Shown piece by piece: positions 5,213 to 5,701 of a stretch of 5,701 nt of DNA. Origin of the DNA: an uncultured Collinsella sp. Its GTDB lineage: Bacteria > Actinomycetota > Coriobacteriia > Coriobacteriales > Coriobacteriaceae. The stretch lies in contig CAAEOW010000151.1 of NCBI GenBank assembly GCA_900757705.1, positions 1-5,701 on the forward strand, given 5' to 3'. The notes below the pieces were generated by a model. That model was not told the origin of the DNA, did not search any database, and worked only from the letters and a program-made list of their open reading frames with translations. The stretch's first letter is position 1; every line of letters starts with the position of its first letter. The translations under genes and the position numbers were made by a program.

Positions 5213-5227
5213 TCAATCAGTGATTGA
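5213..5227. promoter_or_regulatory. Palindrome upstream of argR, candidate operator
   Basis: TCAATCAGTGATTGA is a perfect 7+1+7 palindrome 33 bases before the argR start codon. ArgR binds roughly 18-bp palindromic ARG boxes, usually with TGAAT/ATTCA half-sites, and often represses its own gene. The half-sites here (TGATTGA) resemble that only partly, so the ArgR link is inference. Confidence 0.4.
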
Positions 5228-5267
5228 ATAGTTTAACGCTATTTGAAGGCTTTTGTGTATAAGAACG

Positions 5268-5305
5268 CATTTCGAAACAATTCTATGCAAGTTTGTTTCG
5301 TAATG
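5268..5305. repeat. Long imperfect inverted repeat between the unknown gene and argR
   Basis: CGAAACAA (5273-5280) and TTGTTTCG (5293-5300) are perfect complements around a 12-base spacer. After one mismatch, CATT (5268-5271) pairs with AATG (5302-5305), giving 12 of 13 pairs in all. No T-run follows on either strand, so a standard intrinsic terminator is unlikely. It lies 7 bases beyond the stop of the upstream gene and 89 bases before argR. It could be a regulator binding site or an mRNA-end hairpin. Confidence 0.5.
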
Positions 5306-5311
5306 AGCCGT

Positions 5312-5701
5312 TTAGGCGGTTTTTGCGCCCGTCCGGTTAAGAAAAGCTGCCAGATGCGTACACATCACGCAGCGCGCGGGCTTGGCGCTGGCGATCGGCC
5401 CAAACAACAGACCGAGTCCCCGATGGTTATCCTTGAGCGCGGCGACCATCTGACGGGTTCGAGGCGCCTCGAGCATATCACGCATGCGGGCGGAACGCTC
5501 GATTGACGACACCCCATGCGGGCTCAGACACAAATTCTCGATGCAGGCGACCAGTCCGGCAAAGTAGAACTTTTGGCTTGCCAGCTTGAGCCGACCACCG
5601 CTATCTGCTTCCGAGAGTGAGTCCGCAAGCTCGTCGAGCGCTCGAGTGTCATCGGATATCCTGGCATACATGGTGGGATCAAAGGCATCTGTAAGCTTAG
5701 G
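5312..5701 (-). CDS. Unrecognised protein, C-terminal part (possible family 2 glycosyltransferase)
   Basis: The minus-strand frame is open from the window edge to TAA at 5312-5314, giving the last 129 residues. It begins PKLTDAFDPTMYARISDD. An ATG occurs at 5671, but the frame continues upstream without a stop, so that is probably internal. The fragment has no transmembrane helix or clear catalytic motif. The middle, KFYFAGLVACIENLCLSP, followed by SSIERSARMRDML, looks helical and resembles the C-terminal helices of some GT2 glycosyltransferases; this is an impression, not a motif match. It is followed by 132 bases before argR on the same strand, without a clear terminator between, so co-transcription with argR cannot be excluded. 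Its catalytic part, if any, is outside the window. Confidence 0.6.
   Translation of the reverse strand, partial: PKLTDAFDPTMYARISDDTRALDELADSLSEADSGGRLKLASQKFYFAGLVACIENLCLSPHGVSSIERSARMRDMLEAPRTRQMVAALKDNHRGLGLLFGPIASAKPARCVMCTHLAAFLNRTGAKTA

Noticed and set aside
5307..5325. CCG/CGG hairpin plus TTTTT on the plus strand
   Set aside because: The stem is only 3-4 bp and no plus-strand gene ends there; it overlaps the end of a minus-strand gene.

Overview
This 5.7 kb, GC-rich window has the gene style of a high-GC Gram-positive gut bacterium. My best guess is Coriobacteriia, Collinsella-like. That rests on overall composition, the mix of genes and the long Thr/Gly/Pro tail of the penicillin-binding protein; I could not check it against a database.

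Layout, left to right: (1) 1-738, minus strand: the N-terminal 246 codons of a peptidase U32-family protein that runs off the left edge. (2) 739-900: a divergent intergenic region. (3) 901-3105, plus strand: a complete bifunctional class A penicillin-binding protein (GT51 glycosyltransferase plus transpeptidase) with a low-complexity C-terminal tail. (4) 3149-4597: a complete IS3-family (IS150-type) insertion sequence of 1449 bp with 24-bp imperfect terminal inverted repeats and a 3-bp TTG target duplication. It carries orfA and orfB on the minus strand, joined by an A7 frameshift site. (5) 4742-5179, minus strand: an ArgR/AhrC-type arginine repressor with its own intrinsic terminator at 4655-4692. 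(6) 5180-5311: an intergenic region with two dyad symmetries. (7) 5312-5701, minus strand: the C-terminal 129 residues of an unrecognised protein, possibly a family 2 glycosyltransferase, running off the right edge.

The main discovery is where the IS landed. If 3149-4597 and one TTG copy are removed, the flanks join into a perfect 14-bp hairpin followed by a T-run. This was the intrinsic terminator after the penicillin-binding protein gene. The IS sits in its loop and separates the two arms by about 1.46 kb. The host sequence at the right junction (TGAACTGC) is identical to the first 8 bases of the IS ends, which suggests how the target was chosen. The transposase start is preceded by a perfect 12-bp hairpin that would hide its ribosome binding site in transcripts entering from outside. 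The insertion therefore probably removes termination for the penicillin-binding protein gene and allows transcription antisense to the transposase and possibly argR.

The host genes do not form one pathway. They cover a U32 protein, cell-wall synthesis and arginine-dependent regulation. The penicillin-binding protein and argR converge on the IS. The U32 gene is transcribed divergently from the penicillin-binding protein gene.
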